Below are positions 35,529-49,130 of a DNA stretch of 64,000 bases, in pieces; position 1 is the stretch's first letter, and the number at the start of each line of letters is the position of its first letter. The position numbers were made by a program, and so were the translations under genes. The notes beneath the pieces are model-generated. The model saw only the letters and a list, made by a program, of their open reading frames with translations. It did no database searches and had not been told where the DNA came from. The stretch covers positions 126,501-190,500 of the forward strand of contig JAZGTN010000023.1 of NCBI GenBank assembly GCA_037783415.1, written 5' to 3'. The stretch comes from Leptasterias polaris (taxonomy: Eukaryota; Echinodermata; Asteroidea; Forcipulatida; Asteriidae).

Positions 35529-38500
35529 ACATAGTCCCCAGCCACGTGGCCTGAATGTCTTGCATTTATATCAAAAGTTGCGTGTATCATTTATACCTGT
35601 CCATCTGTACTTTGGTTGCTCTACACAACCTCGACACATTCAAGGTTTTATTGCAAAAACATATAACATACCTGTTATAATTTTTTTATTGCAAAAACAT
35701 CCTGCAAAAATTGATTCTTCCTGACAAAAATAATTAATTAACTTATCCTCTTTGCGTTCTGCTTAATTTGAGAGGACAGTCCCTACTTGGGGAAGAGAAC
35801 CTGGTCGAGTTATCCAGCCGAAAAAGTCACACAGGTTCAAAATAGTTCTTTGCTTGTGTCCGGGGTGGTGTCCAGGGTTTATTCTCTCTTTTTCTGTTAA
35901 CACCTGCAGCAACTGTTGAGAGTTGTGCAATCGGTCAATAAAATACATACATTTTAATTTAATACAATGCAAGTGTATTTCCTTTATTCAATAAAAATGA
36001 ATTGAAGGCAGCTCCTAAATATTGTGTCTCTACTTAAAATAATCACTGTCTCAAATAAAGCAAATTCATGAATGCGTGAGGAACATGGGATAGCGTGACA
36101 CTGGGCAAGAAGGCACACGGGGCCCACTAAACATCATCATTAACACAAGAAACTCACAAACCCATGCTTCAAAGTACAATCCCACCAGCTAAACCGAAGT
36201 CAACACCCACCCATGCATCCATGATTTAAAGTAATAATACACATAGTTTATCTCTTTACTTCATGTAACAACAAAAAATACGGTCGCACCAATTAATATA
36301 CACACAACCATAATACGTGCTCAGTATAACGGCATGATTCCATGGCGGCTGCCCATGACATGGACACACGAACAATACAATAATACGGGTACAAAAATCC
36401 CCGACGTGCTTCTACATTTTCAAAGACGAAAATCTCTCTTTATACTTAACCAATATCTATCAAAATTACACCTAGAATAGTCACGAGACAATTGCGGTTA
36501 CTTTGAGCACCTTTTAAATAAATAATTAAATATAGAATAATTATATCAAAATCTGAGATTTAAAAGTGAGATTAGAATGAGGGTGTTTACCTGTTGAGAG
36601 TTGTGCAGGCGGTGAGGTGAAAAGGTCACACGCTACCCCCAAAGCCCGCGAAACCAGTAAGTTAAAACAATAGATCGTGTTGAAGATGTTGTGGAACACA
36701 AGCAGATTATAATTGAATTAAACTTTTAACATTCAATAGCGAAAACAAGAAGACATGGAAGTAAACAAACGTCTCGGGCCATCCCGCGAGGGCGCACGTA
36801 ATTTATAGCAAGCGCGACGACCTCCTAACATTAAGTTACGGTATGAAGATGGGCTTAAACTAGATTTAGGGGGCGCCCTTCATAATAATAATTGTATATA
36901 AATAGAGTGTCAAGGAAAACTGAACAACATTTTACAACTTTTGTGAAGACGGCACCTGATCCGCCTTCTACTGCGGGAGTCGTGGCCTGAATACAGGCAG
37001 TATACCCTTGGCCTGAATACGGGCACTACCCGTGGCCTGAATGCGGGCATAATATTCGTGGCCCGAATTCAGGCAGTACCCACCCGTGGCCTGAATGCGG
37101 GCGGTACCCTTGGCCTGACTGCAGGCGGTACCATTGGCCTGAATGCGGGCGGTACCCTTGGCCTGACTGCAGGCAGTACCATTGGCCTGAATACGGGCAC
37201 TGCCCGTGGCCTGAATGCGGGCAGAGCCCTTGGCCTGACTGCTGACAGTACTCGTGGCCTGAATGCGGGCAGTACCCGTGGCCTGAATACGGGCACTACC
37301 CGTGGCCCGAATACGGGCACATACCCGTGGCCCGAATGCGGGCATAATTCGTGGCCTGAATGCGGGCATAATTCGTGGCCTGAATGCGGGCATAATATTC
37401 GTGGCCTGAATTTAGGCAGTACCCACCCGGCGTGGCCTGAATACGGGGGATCGGAGTACCCGTGGCCTGACTGCGGGTAGTTCCTCGGCCTGAATGCGGG
37501 CATTTTTCGTCTCCTGAATTCAGGCAGTATATAATACCCGTGACCTGAATACGGGAGTACCCCCAATCTTGGTATGGACAGTACCCCGGTCTGAACACTA
37601 CCCGTGGCCTGAAGGCGGGGTTTACCCCGGACAGAAGGCTTGCAGTGTCCTCCATACGGTGGGCTGAAGTTGATTCAAAAGAGAGCGTTATCCTCAGACG
37701 AAAGTACGAAACATTTGACCATGCATGGGGGGGGGGGGGGGGCGGCAGGATCTGCGGGGGATAGATTCTCCTGCCAAATGAGAACTCTTGGCCCTAAATG
37801 TCAGATACAATCCAAAGTTGTGTGTATCATTTTGACCTTAAACCTGCCCATCTGTACTTTTTTTAAATCACTGGTTGCTCTACACAACCTTGACACATTC
37901 AAGGTTTCATTGAGAGTACATCCTGCAAAAGCAAACGTAACTGTCACCACTCAACCTCATGGTAAACAAAAAACATCTGATCAGACAATTAGCATGACAC
38001 GACGTACACTGGTGGTATGGAAACGTGTGTAAGTTGGCCAATATTTTAAGAAAAGGTGAAATAGGCTATAATCGCTTTTCTAATTTCCCTTGGAAAGTGG
38101 ACAGCGTTATCTGAAAATATTAACATTTCCACGGGTATTATGGTTTACATTCACATGTATACCAAGTGAGAAGATATTACAAAACTTTCAATTTATTTAC
38201 TATGTGGCCAATGTGTCTCGATAAGTCCTTTTGTGAAGAGAAAAACTTTGTCTAGGTGGGGGTGATTTGTATGAGACTGCTGCCAGCAATTCGGTAAACC
38301 ATGAGCAAAAATTGTTTTTTACTGACACATTAATTACTAACGCTTATCCTCTTCGCGTTCTACTTAAGAAACAAGTTCATGCTTGAGTAACGGTAAGAAG
38401 ATGGAATTAACTAGACATAAGGGGCGCCCTTTAGAATAATAGTCGTACAAAAAAATGCTGGTGTGTGGATTTAAAAAAGAAAAAAACAAAACAGAAAATA

Positions 38501-39150
38501 TATCAGCAGTTACTTTCAATTTAAAGAAGTTGTGACTGTTTATCTGTCCGCGTTCTGTGTCGCTAATAAAACCCGTAGCTGATGTCCTTATTATTATTTG
38601 TTGCTGTATTTTTCAATATAGATTTATGTAATAATATATAGTGTTAAAATACAAATAAACTGAACAATTAATTACAACCTATTGTGTGGTTGGCACCTCC
38701 GACTTCTATTTAAACTACAAAATTGGACGCTGGAAACCAGGAAAAGCCATTGAAAATAATTTGAGAAGGGAGGGATTGGTCTAGTGATTATCTGCTTCAT
38801 TATTGAGCCATTGTTTTGTTCTTGTCCAGTGTATTTATGATACAAATTGAATGGTCAGTTGATAGTCTGAATACTGCTACAAGGTAGGATGTGTACAATG
38901 TCACTGTGTGCTATTGACCTCTCTGATGTACAAGGCTATAACGTGTGAAGGTCAATAATCTTGCAAACCGTCCTAAGATTGAAATACCAGCTCTTGTTTT
39001 AACGTTAAGTTTTCGTGTATTGTCGTCATAAACAAGGTCAGGCTTTGGCCAATTTCCTGTAAGGATATTTGGAAAACTTATAAATTGTCCAGGCACTGCT
39101 TTATAATACATTCTCATCGATCTGTGACGGAGAGTCTGGACGAAAAACAG
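35529..39150 (+). repeat. 3.6-kb tandem segmental duplication, copy 1
   Basis: Starts at acatagtccccagccacgtg and ends at ggacgaaaaacag. It is followed directly by copy 2 in the same orientation. Translated frames in the two copies are identical residue for residue. The only difference I could locate is the G run at 37727-37742 (16 bases here, 20 in copy 2). No confident gene is inside. Confidence 0.96.
36975..37640 (+). repeat. About 24-bp minisatellite in copy 1
   Basis: Degenerate repeats of cgtggcctgaatgcgggcag tacc with variants (ctgactgcaggc, cgaatacgggcac, ataattc in place of agtaccc). The core tggcctgaatrcgggc is G/C-rich against an AT-rich background. Long frames on both strands are repeat by-products. 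Confidence 0.93.
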
Positions 39151-42100
39151 ACATAGTCCCCAGCCACGTGGCCTGAATGTCTTGCATTTATATCAAAAGT
39201 TGCGTGTATCATTTATACCTGTCCATCTGTACTTTGGTTGCTCTACACAACCTCGACACATTCAAGGTTTTATTGCAAAAACATATAACATACCTGTTAT
39301 AATTTTTTTATTGCAAAAACATCCTGCAAAAATTGATTCTTCCTGACAAAAATAATTAATTAACTTATCCTCTTTGCGTTCTGCTTAATTTGAGAGGACA
39401 GTCCCTACTTGGGGAAGAGAACCTGGTCGAGTTATCCAGCCGAAAAAGTCACACAGGTTCAAAATAGTTCTTTGCTTGTGTCCGGGGTGGTGTCCAGGGT
39501 TTATTCTCTCTTTTTCTGTTAACACCTGCAGCAACTGTTGAGAGTTGTGCAATCGGTCAATAAAATACATACATTTTAATTTAATACAATGCAAGTGTAT
39601 TTCCTTTATTCAATAAAAATGAATTGAAGGCAGCTCCTAAATATTGTGTCTCTACTTAAAATAATCACTGTCTCAAATAAAGCAAATTCATGAATGCGTG
39701 AGGAACATGGGATAGCGTGACACTGGGCAAGAAGGCACACGGGGCCCACTAAACATCATCATTAACACAAGAAACTCACAAACCCATGCTTCAAAGTACA
39801 ATCCCACCAGCTAAACCGAAGTCAACACCCACCCATGCATCCATGATTTAAAGTAATAATACACATAGTTTATCTCTTTACTTCATGTAACAACAAAAAA
39901 TACGGTCGCACCAATTAATATACACACAACCATAATACGTGCTCAGTATAACGGCATGATTCCATGGCGGCTGCCCATGACATGGACACACGAACAATAC
40001 AATAATACGGGTACAAAAATCCCCGACGTGCTTCTACATTTTCAAAGACGAAAATCTCTCTTTATACTTAACCAATATCTATCAAAATTACACCTAGAAT
40101 AGTCACGAGACAATTGCGGTTACTTTGAGCACCTTTTAAATAAATAATTAAATATAGAATAATTATATCAAAATCTGAGATTTAAAAGTGAGATTAGAAT
40201 GAGGGTGTTTACCTGTTGAGAGTTGTGCAGGCGGTGAGGTGAAAAGGTCACACGCTACCCCCAAAGCCCGCGAAACCAGTAAGTTAAAACAATAGATCGT
40301 GTTGAAGATGTTGTGGAACACAAGCAGATTATAATTGAATTAAACTTTTAACATTCAATAGCGAAAACAAGAAGACATGGAAGTAAACAAACGTCTCGGG
40401 CCATCCCGCGAGGGCGCACGTAATTTATAGCAAGCGCGACGACCTCCTAACATTAAGTTACGGTATGAAGATGGGCTTAAACTAGATTTAGGGGGCGCCC
40501 TTCATAATAATAATTGTATATAAATAGAGTGTCAAGGAAAACTGAACAACATTTTACAACTTTTGTGAAGACGGCACCTGATCCGCCTTCTACTGCGGGA
40601 GTCGTGGCCTGAATACAGGCAGTATACCCTTGGCCTGAATACGGGCACTACCCGTGGCCTGAATGCGGGCATAATATTCGTGGCCCGAATTCAGGCAGTA
40701 CCCACCCGTGGCCTGAATGCGGGCGGTACCCTTGGCCTGACTGCAGGCGGTACCATTGGCCTGAATGCGGGCGGTACCCTTGGCCTGACTGCAGGCAGTA
40801 CCATTGGCCTGAATACGGGCACTGCCCGTGGCCTGAATGCGGGCAGAGCCCTTGGCCTGACTGCTGACAGTACTCGTGGCCTGAATGCGGGCAGTACCCG
40901 TGGCCTGAATACGGGCACTACCCGTGGCCCGAATACGGGCACATACCCGTGGCCCGAATGCGGGCATAATTCGTGGCCTGAATGCGGGCATAATTCGTGG
41001 CCTGAATGCGGGCATAATATTCGTGGCCTGAATTTAGGCAGTACCCACCCGGCGTGGCCTGAATACGGGGGATCGGAGTACCCGTGGCCTGACTGCGGGT
41101 AGTTCCTCGGCCTGAATGCGGGCATTTTTCGTCTCCTGAATTCAGGCAGTATATAATACCCGTGACCTGAATACGGGAGTACCCCCAATCTTGGTATGGA
41201 CAGTACCCCGGTCTGAACACTACCCGTGGCCTGAAGGCGGGGTTTACCCCGGACAGAAGGCTTGCAGTGTCCTCCATACGGTGGGCTGAAGTTGATTCAA
41301 AAGAGAGCGTTATCCTCAGACGAAAGTACGAAACATTTGACCATGCATGGGGGGGGGGGGGGGGGGGGCGGCAGGATCTGCGGGGGATAGATTCTCCTGC
41401 CAAATGAGAACTCTTGGCCCTAAATGTCAGATACAATCCAAAGTTGTGTGTATCATTTTGACCTTAAACCTGCCCATCTGTACTTTTTTTAAATCACTGG
41501 TTGCTCTACACAACCTTGACACATTCAAGGTTTCATTGAGAGTACATCCTGCAAAAGCAAACGTAACTGTCACCACTCAACCTCATGGTAAACAAAAAAC
41601 ATCTGATCAGACAATTAGCATGACACGACGTACACTGGTGGTATGGAAACGTGTGTAAGTTGGCCAATATTTTAAGAAAAGGTGAAATAGGCTATAATCG
41701 CTTTTCTAATTTCCCTTGGAAAGTGGACAGCGTTATCTGAAAATATTAACATTTCCACGGGTATTATGGTTTACATTCACATGTATACCAAGTGAGAAGA
41801 TATTACAAAACTTTCAATTTATTTACTATGTGGCCAATGTGTCTCGATAAGTCCTTTTGTGAAGAGAAAAACTTTGTCTAGGTGGGGGTGATTTGTATGA
41901 GACTGCTGCCAGCAATTCGGTAAACCATGAGCAAAAATTGTTTTTTACTGACACATTAATTACTAACGCTTATCCTCTTCGCGTTCTACTTAAGAAACAA
42001 GTTCATGCTTGAGTAACGGTAAGAAGATGGAATTAACTAGACATAAGGGGCGCCCTTTAGAATAATAGTCGTACAAAAAAATGCTGGTGTGTGGATTTAA

Positions 42101-42776
42101 AAAAGAAAAAAACAAAACAGAAAATATATCAGCAGTTACTTTCAATTTAAAGAAGTTGTGACTGTTTATCTGTCCGCGTTCTGTGTCGCTAATAAAACCC
42201 GTAGCTGATGTCCTTATTATTATTTGTTGCTGTATTTTTCAATATAGATTTATGTAATAATATATAGTGTTAAAATACAAATAAACTGAACAATTAATTA
42301 CAACCTATTGTGTGGTTGGCACCTCCGACTTCTATTTAAACTACAAAATTGGACGCTGGAAACCAGGAAAAGCCATTGAAAATAATTTGAGAAGGGAGGG
42401 ATTGGTCTAGTGATTATCTGCTTCATTATTGAGCCATTGTTTTGTTCTTGTCCAGTGTATTTATGATACAAATTGAATGGTCAGTTGATAGTCTGAATAC
42501 TGCTACAAGGTAGGATGTGTACAATGTCACTGTGTGCTATTGACCTCTCTGATGTACAAGGCTATAACGTGTGAAGGTCAATAATCTTGCAAACCGTCCT
42601 AAGATTGAAATACCAGCTCTTGTTTTAACGTTAAGTTTTCGTGTATTGTCGTCATAAACAAGGTCAGGCTTTGGCCAATTTCCTGTAAGGATATTTGGAA
42701 AACTTATAAATTGTCCAGGCACTGCTTTATAATACATTCTCATCGATCTGTGACGGAGAGTCTGGACGAAAAACAG
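39151..42776 (+). repeat. 3.6-kb tandem segmental duplication, copy 2
   Basis: Second copy, 3626 bp. The 4-bp excess lies entirely in the G run at 41349-41368. Copy 2 ends at the same ggacgaaaaacag as copy 1 and then continues into unique sequence (acaaagtgcc). Near-identity means a very recent event or an assembly artefact. Confidence 0.96.
40597..41262 (+). repeat. About 24-bp minisatellite in copy 2
   Basis: Same array as in copy 1, with the same order of variant units. Confidence 0.93.
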
Positions 42777-43289
42777 ACAAAGTGCCAACCTGTCATTTGA
42801 ACCGGTAAGATGTTTTTTTGAAATTTAATCATAATAAAGGGCTGCGTACAATAACTAATAATAATAATAATAGTAATGATGATAATAATAATAATGTGGT
42901 GGTGAGGAAGTTTTGGGAAGAAGGAGTGAGAGAGGTAAGCTGGTGTTGGGATGTTTGCTGGGGTGTTTGTTTTTGGTTTGTGTGTGTTTGCTTGTCTCCT
43001 TGGTGGTATATAATTAGGGTGCAATTTTAACTATGGGGGTTGGGGTGGTGTATTATGAAGTCTCGCGAAATACCAAGGGCTCACTCATGTTTAGCATTCA
43101 ATCGAAACCTAGAAGGCTCATCTCTGGGACGATTTATGAGTGGCTGAAAAATAATCGGGTTAACGTCTTTACTGAATGAGAAAACAATTTATAACAAAAT
43201 AAAAATCGAAGCTCTCCACATCAAACCCCTCTTGTGAAAACTAGTATGATACATAATATATCTTTGATTATTTGTTTATTCTTTTACAG
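42777..43289. other. Flank upstream of EGF gene A, (AAT)n microsatellite
   Basis: An imperfect (AAT)n/(GAT)n run lies at about 42855-42897. A G/T-rich stretch follows. This region should contain the 5'UTR exon or 5'UTR intron of EGF gene A; the non-coding first exon was not identified. Confidence 0.5.
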
Positions 43290-44954
43290 TGAATTACAGT
43301 GTCGTAAAGTAAACTCAAGATGAAGGTTTTCTTAGCGTCCATCCTGGTTCTGGCCATAGGAGCAATGACCGTCAATGGTAAGCCAGGACTGATAGTAATC
43401 CGGGTTGACGTTACTAGTATTACTAGATCATAGTATCATGAACTAACACAATACAAAATAAATAACATCAGAGTTCTTTGCGAAGAATAAAATCACTTTA
43501 AAATCTTGACAGAGTAATTTTTGTCTATGTTTCTTTTATTTCAAGGCTTCTGCGGGAGTTGCGAATGTCTGATGAATTCATCGCAAGAATCATGTGTAAA
43601 TGGAGCGTGTGTTCAAACTGAACAGGGAACGGACCCTTATTGTAACTGCCCGAGTAACTGGGAAGGACCACGCTGCGATAGAGCGAGGAACCAACAACAA
43701 CAAGTTAGCGGTTAGGATATTCAATATTTCTCCATTCTGTTTTCTGTTTTCTTTTTTCGAATAGTATTATCATGAAACATTTTCTGAAAGATTCATCTAT
43801 TTTCATTTCCCTGAAACTCCGAAAGTCTGAAAGTCTTGACGAGGATGTGAGAAGGGGTGAGGGGGTTGCTGTCTCACGCGCTGGAGCTTAATTTGTTTTT
43901 ATTGTGGCCTATAGTGTACCACCTGAACCATAACACCCTGGTAACTATAACCTCTAAACCACCTCAGCCACTCCTCAACCAGCAAACCCACCTCTAAACT
44001 AACACACCCACCTTTCAACCACCACACCCACCTCTAAACCACAACATCCACCCCTCAACCAACCTACATACCTCTAAACCACCAATCACGCCCTTTAAAC
44101 CACCACACCCACCTCTCAACAACCCCACCCAGCTCTCAACCTCTAACCACCTCACCCACAAGTCAACCAGCCCACCAATCTCTAAACCACTGCAAACAGC
44201 CCTCCCATCTCTAAACCACCGCACCCACCCCTCAACCAGCCCACCCACCTCTAAACTACCACACCTACCTCTCAACCACCACAGCCACCCACGACACAGA
44301 AAGGTGTTATTATGACCGTAGAACGACTCTGTATTTTCCCAGTGTTTTATATGCCCAGGGTGACAATACATTCAGCCAAGTTGTTATAATTTATATTATG
44401 ATTCATATTATCTATATTTCCCCCCCTTACTTCCCCAGACCCGTGTGCTGGGAATCCATGTATGAACTCAGGTTACTGTCAAGTTATTGGTGGTTCGTAC
44501 ACGTGTTCATGTGCAAAAAACTACACTGGAACCAACTGTGAGAGTGAGTAAAGCAAATCAATTTTTTTGTCTTGCCTTTTAAAATTCTCCTTACTACTTA
44601 TGCCTTTCCTTTTGAAATTATTATTACTTTGATGTCTTTCATTTTGAAACTCTTCTTACTTTTATGTTATTTCACTATTGAACACTTGGTTTGTACTTTA
44701 ATATCGGGAGGAGCCGTTTCCATGTATTTTGGTTAAATGACCTGCTGGGTTAAAAATCATCACATAATCTAAACTTTGTTGTAAATAATCTGGAAGGATC
44801 AATATGATTTTCCCATACAGCATATACCGAAGTTTTACTTTGTAGCAGCATACCTAACCCATGCCCAAATCCCGACAGACCTCACTGCACAAACATGGCT
44901 CTTGGGTTCCGTTGTGTGCCTTAATAGACAATGAGGGCGCTACACGGAACAACC
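43290..44954 (+). CDS. Small secreted EGF-domain protein, gene A
   Basis: Four coding exons. The ATG exon follows an acceptor (cttttacag, exon from 43290), ATG 43320, and ends at 43377. It encodes the signal peptide [18 protein letters not shown]. Exon 2 (43546-43710) encodes an eight-cysteine EGF variant with spacing C-x2-C-x-C-x8-C-x4-C-x10-C-x-C-x8-C. Exon 3 (44439-44547) encodes a canonical EGF (spacing 4,5,8,1,8; NPCMNSGYC ... [12 protein letters not shown]). Exon 4 (44846-44924) encodes a half domain ending GFRCVP and stop. Summed coding length is 411 nt, 136 residues, in frame only if the exon 3 donor is GA|gtaaag. The stop is followed 30 nt later by donor aacc|gtaagt, implying a 3'UTR intron. 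Likely an extracellular ligand or matrix peptide; no receptor or function can be inferred. Paralogue of gene B. Confidence 0.8.
43940..44290. repeat. CCACC-rich degenerate minisatellite in EGF gene A intron 2
   Basis: About 350 bp of imperfect repeats such as aaccaccacacccacctct alternating with ctcaacca. Strongly C/A-biased on the + strand. Confidence 0.85.
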
Positions 44955-46862
44955 GTAAGTATTTCTCGTGTTTCTTTACCAGAAATTAAGAAACGATTAT
45001 TACTTTTTGATATTGTAAAATAACCATATTGTTGATTTCAATATGTGATTGCCAATCTAGTTTATTTATTTGTTTTATTGTTACTAGTTTGTTTACTTCT
45101 GTACCAATTGTCCTAACTATTGAAAGACTATGATAATACCTTCCACTTTCGCATTAGCCATCCTTTCCTTTATTACTTCAAACGTGAATACATTATAAGG
45201 AGATCTCAATGTTTGTATCCGATTGTTAGTTGGAGTGAAATTATCTTAAAGATTGAAAAGAAGTCTAAGGGAGACAGAACACGCACACAGAGCACATTAC
45301 TCAAAATTATATACAAACCGAAAGGTATGGGGTCGTGGGTCAAATTGTCAAGAAAGATACAATATAAGTCAACATAATTTGTCGACAAACTTTACTGACT
45401 TCTAATAAACGGTGGCATTTCACGCGAAATAATTTAGCAAGATGCTTATTACCATTAGCATCTTTGTAACAAGTAAACTTTTAGAAAACAAATTCCACTC
45501 TGTTTCGGGGTCTTGGCCAAAATATGACCGTAACTAAAAGTAAGATAGGCCTAAGTCAGTACACTCTTCAAATCGAAGAAAGTTGTGACAGATTGCATTA
45601 AATACTGATTTATATTTTTCTTGTTACTTGTCAGGCATGCACTTCATGCGGAAGAAAGGACTGCTTTTCAAGGCTCTACCGCTATCCAAGTCTGAGCGTT
45701 ACGTTCACACGAATTCGAACACCCTTTTATAAATTACTATATTATAACAACGAAGATACACATTAATGTACATTCTAGCATGCACTTTGTAGCACGAATT
45801 TCCAATAATGATGCCATAATCCGCGCAGTGATTTTGAATGGTTTGAATGGGTGCACCACACTAAATAGGCCGAAATTCATGCGCCAAGCTGATTATCATT
45901 ATTTGTAGGGCTGGCCCAAAATCTTTTGAATTATAACGTTTTGGGGGTCATGCAATTAACAGATTGTGTAATTATACGAGTCTATCACAACCTGGGGGTT
46001 CTGTGTTTCCATTTTTGAGGGGACTTGATAAATCTAGGCGTTAAAGTTGGCTTTATTTGACTTGGGAAGTGGAGAAGTGCTTCACGAAAACTGGCAACAA
46101 GCCGGTTTGGGAAAAAGCACATTTTCGGGGTCATTTTTTTCTGGGTAATTAGCAAAAATTCCAACCGGCCGAACTGCAAAAAGTGGAAAAGATTTCTGAA
46201 GATTAGTTTTCCGAAAATGTGTTTAATTGGTTTTCAATAGGCTGAGAGACTTAAACGATTTTTGAGTATTTTTAAATATTTAGCATTTAGCATTGGTTCC
46301 TATGTGAGTTTATTTAGTGTGGTACACCCGTATGTACTGTGTTTATAACCAATAGAACGTATTAGTAAAGATAACTGAATTCAATACATCTTGAAATAAG
46401 TCATGTTGTATAGACAAATTACAAGATTGATAACGATTGAGAAAACAAAATATAAAAAATCCGTTGGAGTTACTGTCAAAACCGATGACTGAAAATCCAA
46501 TCGTTACTTGTCTTGATGAGCTCAATGACTGTTTTCATTGTGTCCTCAGTCCTCATAAATGTGACATCCAAAAAGACAATTTTACACGATACTAATTTAC
46601 TGTTATAAAAAACATTGATGTACTTTTTCAAGTAAAGTGAACTGAGTTGTAAACAATAAATCTTGCAACAGTATAAAGACTTTGTAGCATTTGAACTGTT
46701 TTGTTTCTGTTATTTTCTATTTCTCTCTGCCTTTCTGAGATTGCCTTAAGAGAAAAAAATGTCTTCTATAAGATCAACACTCCACTAGGGCTTTTAAATA
46801 ATTCGAATTATACCAAAGCTGAGAGGTCAATTTAGATTTCTTATAAAACAAAATAAACAAAT
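44955..46862. other. EGF gene A 3'UTR intron/exon region, then intergenic
   Basis: A 3'UTR exon probably starts after ttgttacttgtcag at 45635 and contains gcatgcacttcatgcgga. Its end was not identified. Downstream sequence has no recognisable gene; open frames here (45120-45377 and others) look accidental. Confidence 0.4.
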
Positions 46863-49086
46863 TAAAAATCCAGAACGTCTAATGAAGTAGAGCAATTTCG
46901 TCAAAAAAATAACATAATTATTAATGCGTGCATTATCAACACTTTTGGCGTCAAGTGGTTTCAAGGCTTGACCATCGGGCAGCCTAAAACTCGTTCAAAC
47001 TCACATGCTAGGGATACCATATGGTCCACATTTCTAACAACGTAGAGAGGAAACAACATATGTTTGCGAATTGGGTCTAGCACGACCATCCATGGCTCTA
47101 ACACGAGGGAATGGTTGTTAATTTATTATAATTGTACAAAGTGATCACAGCTTATTTCACAATACCTATTATTCAGCAGAAACATATTGCTTTGTTTGTA
47201 AATTAATTCATTTTATCGCCTAAACGATAGAATGCTTTATACGCAGGGAAGGCAGTATTCATGTCACAGCGGCACGCATTTGCACGTGTTGTTTTATTAT
47301 GGACAAACATTGACATAGGTAGGTGGGCTTGAAGGTTCACGTACGTGCGTGCGGGCGCACTGTGTAAATTCTTACAAATCTAGGTCACAACAATTTCGCG
47401 GGCAGAAAACATATTACTGTATATGTATTGGTAAAGAATATAATTGTGAATGTGTTACAAATTATGTTATATAAACAGTTTTGACAATGAGCCAATAATA
47501 TGCGGTGCAGGGAAAATCAACCAATGGCTCCAATTCCTGCGTTGCTGGGGACGCTTGAGCAAGCGGGAAAGTTGGGGGATAAATCACTTTCGTCATAGTC
47601 TTGTCTGTGAACGCATGGAAATAATTTGCAGGAATTTAAAAAAAATTCAAATCCCACCACTTCCCACCCGTTATACAAATTGCTTGTGTGGCTTCTTGCA
47701 ATGACGCGTTTGGCGTTTTTTCACGGGATTGACACCGAAAATACAGAGTCTGGTTAAAATTCAATTCAATGTTTTACTTTTCAGCAAAACTTTTGCTTAA
47801 TCAAGTTATCAGTAAACTTATAAATTAGTGACATGCATTGTTACAAGAAGTTGTGATAGCGCTCTGATGTACCACAGGGGCTATTTCCTACCGTATGTGC
47901 CAAGGTGGAAACTCACAGCTTACTTGATTGGTTAAAATCATTCTATAATTTACATGTGTGATTACTATTATTGTTCTTAAATTTAATTGGGCCGTGACCG
48001 CAGGTTCGGGTCACGTGTGCCCATATTTGTTGCCCCCGTGTGCGTCAGTTAATACTGACATGGTTCGGGTCAGTGGTACCCATTTGGTTTGCCCCCGTGT
48101 GCAAACATTAGTCAGATTTAATGCTGACATGTTTTGGGTCTGGTGTACCCCTTTATTTGCCCCTGTGTGCAAATGGTTTTAGGCGCAGTGTGTGCCCTAA
48201 TAAAAGGTTCGGGCGAGGTGTGCCCCGAATAAGGTTTTATGTGTATATTATTGGTATATTGGTATATAATTATGTGCGGCAGGATATCCATTAACAGTTT
48301 TCGGCATCCGGCACAATTTTATTTACGAAAAATAAAAAACAGTTTTCAAGGCTGTGACATTAAATAAAAAAATAACATGTTCCTTTGTTTCATTCGAATC
48401 TGCGTATAATTGTTAATCACATAGGAGGGACATTGATTGGGTTAGACTGGTAAACATACCTTAACCAAGCAATATGTTTTTGCTCATAGCTTGATGGATT
48501 TATAGCATAACCAAAGACGTTTTTATCGCAGTTGTTTCGAGCCCAGCTGAAATTGCAATTTAGAATAAGACGAGCAAACAAATTTTCTATCTATCAACTT
48601 GAATAACGACGTCCTGTAGGAAGTTGTGGTCGTCGAAAGGTACGTATTAATTCTAAGTATAGAGTTCAATTTAACCAATTTTCTACGAGTCAGCTCGCGT
48701 ATTGTTCTTTTTCTTAACAAGTTGGCTGTATCAGGTCCATGGGTGTAAGGTGATGTAGATGGCAACAACAGGGATTGTGGGGGAAGGGGGTGTAATGTGA
48801 TGTAGATGGCAATATCAGGGAAAAGATGGTGTTAATAGATGTGTTAGGGACTGTGTGGTAAGGTGGTGTAAATGCCTTTAAAGTTACAGAGTACATTTTT
48901 TTTTTGCTAAATCATATCTTTCCGTTTCTGAAATGTGTTGTTGATACTTCCTGTGAAATTGCACTGGATGATACGAGCTAGTACGAAAAGGAAGAATGAC
49001 GACACATTCCTGGTAATTCATATTCATTTCCCAAATTTTAAAGAAAGTGGCACGTTAATTTGTTAACCCAGTAACGTGAACCATCA
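46863..49086 (+). repeat. About 1-kb tandem duplication, copy 1, with 1.2-kb insertion
   Basis: Part 1 (46863-47206, from aaaaatccagaacgtctaat) and part 2 (about 48411-49086, ending gtaacgtgaaccatca) are adjacent in copy 2 but separated here by 47207-48410. A few substitutions separate the copies, so this event is older than the 3.6-kb duplication. Part 2 contains internal short repeats of tgtagatggcaa type (48730-48810). Confidence 0.9.
47207..48410. mobile_element. 1.2-kb insertion in copy 1 of the duplication
   Basis: Present only in copy 1. Both sides of the insert end in taatt, which would fit a short target-site duplication. It has an internal degenerate tandem repeat of a ggttcgggt...gtgccc type (about 47999-48235) and a motif-free 84-codon frame at 47450-47704. 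The alternative is that copy 2 suffered a deletion. Confidence 0.55.
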
Positions 49087-49130
49087 CAAAAGAAAGAAAA
49101 AAGGAAGAAGAAAAAAAGGGGGAAAAAAGT

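Noticed and set aside
36968..37566. Arg/Pro-rich frames of 140-165 codons on both strands (also at 40590-41188)
   Set aside because: They run through the 24-bp minisatellite and are present in several frames at once.
37640..38032. 130-codon frame spanning the G run
   Set aside because: The homologous frame in copy 2 is altered by the 4-base difference in the G run, and no domain is visible.
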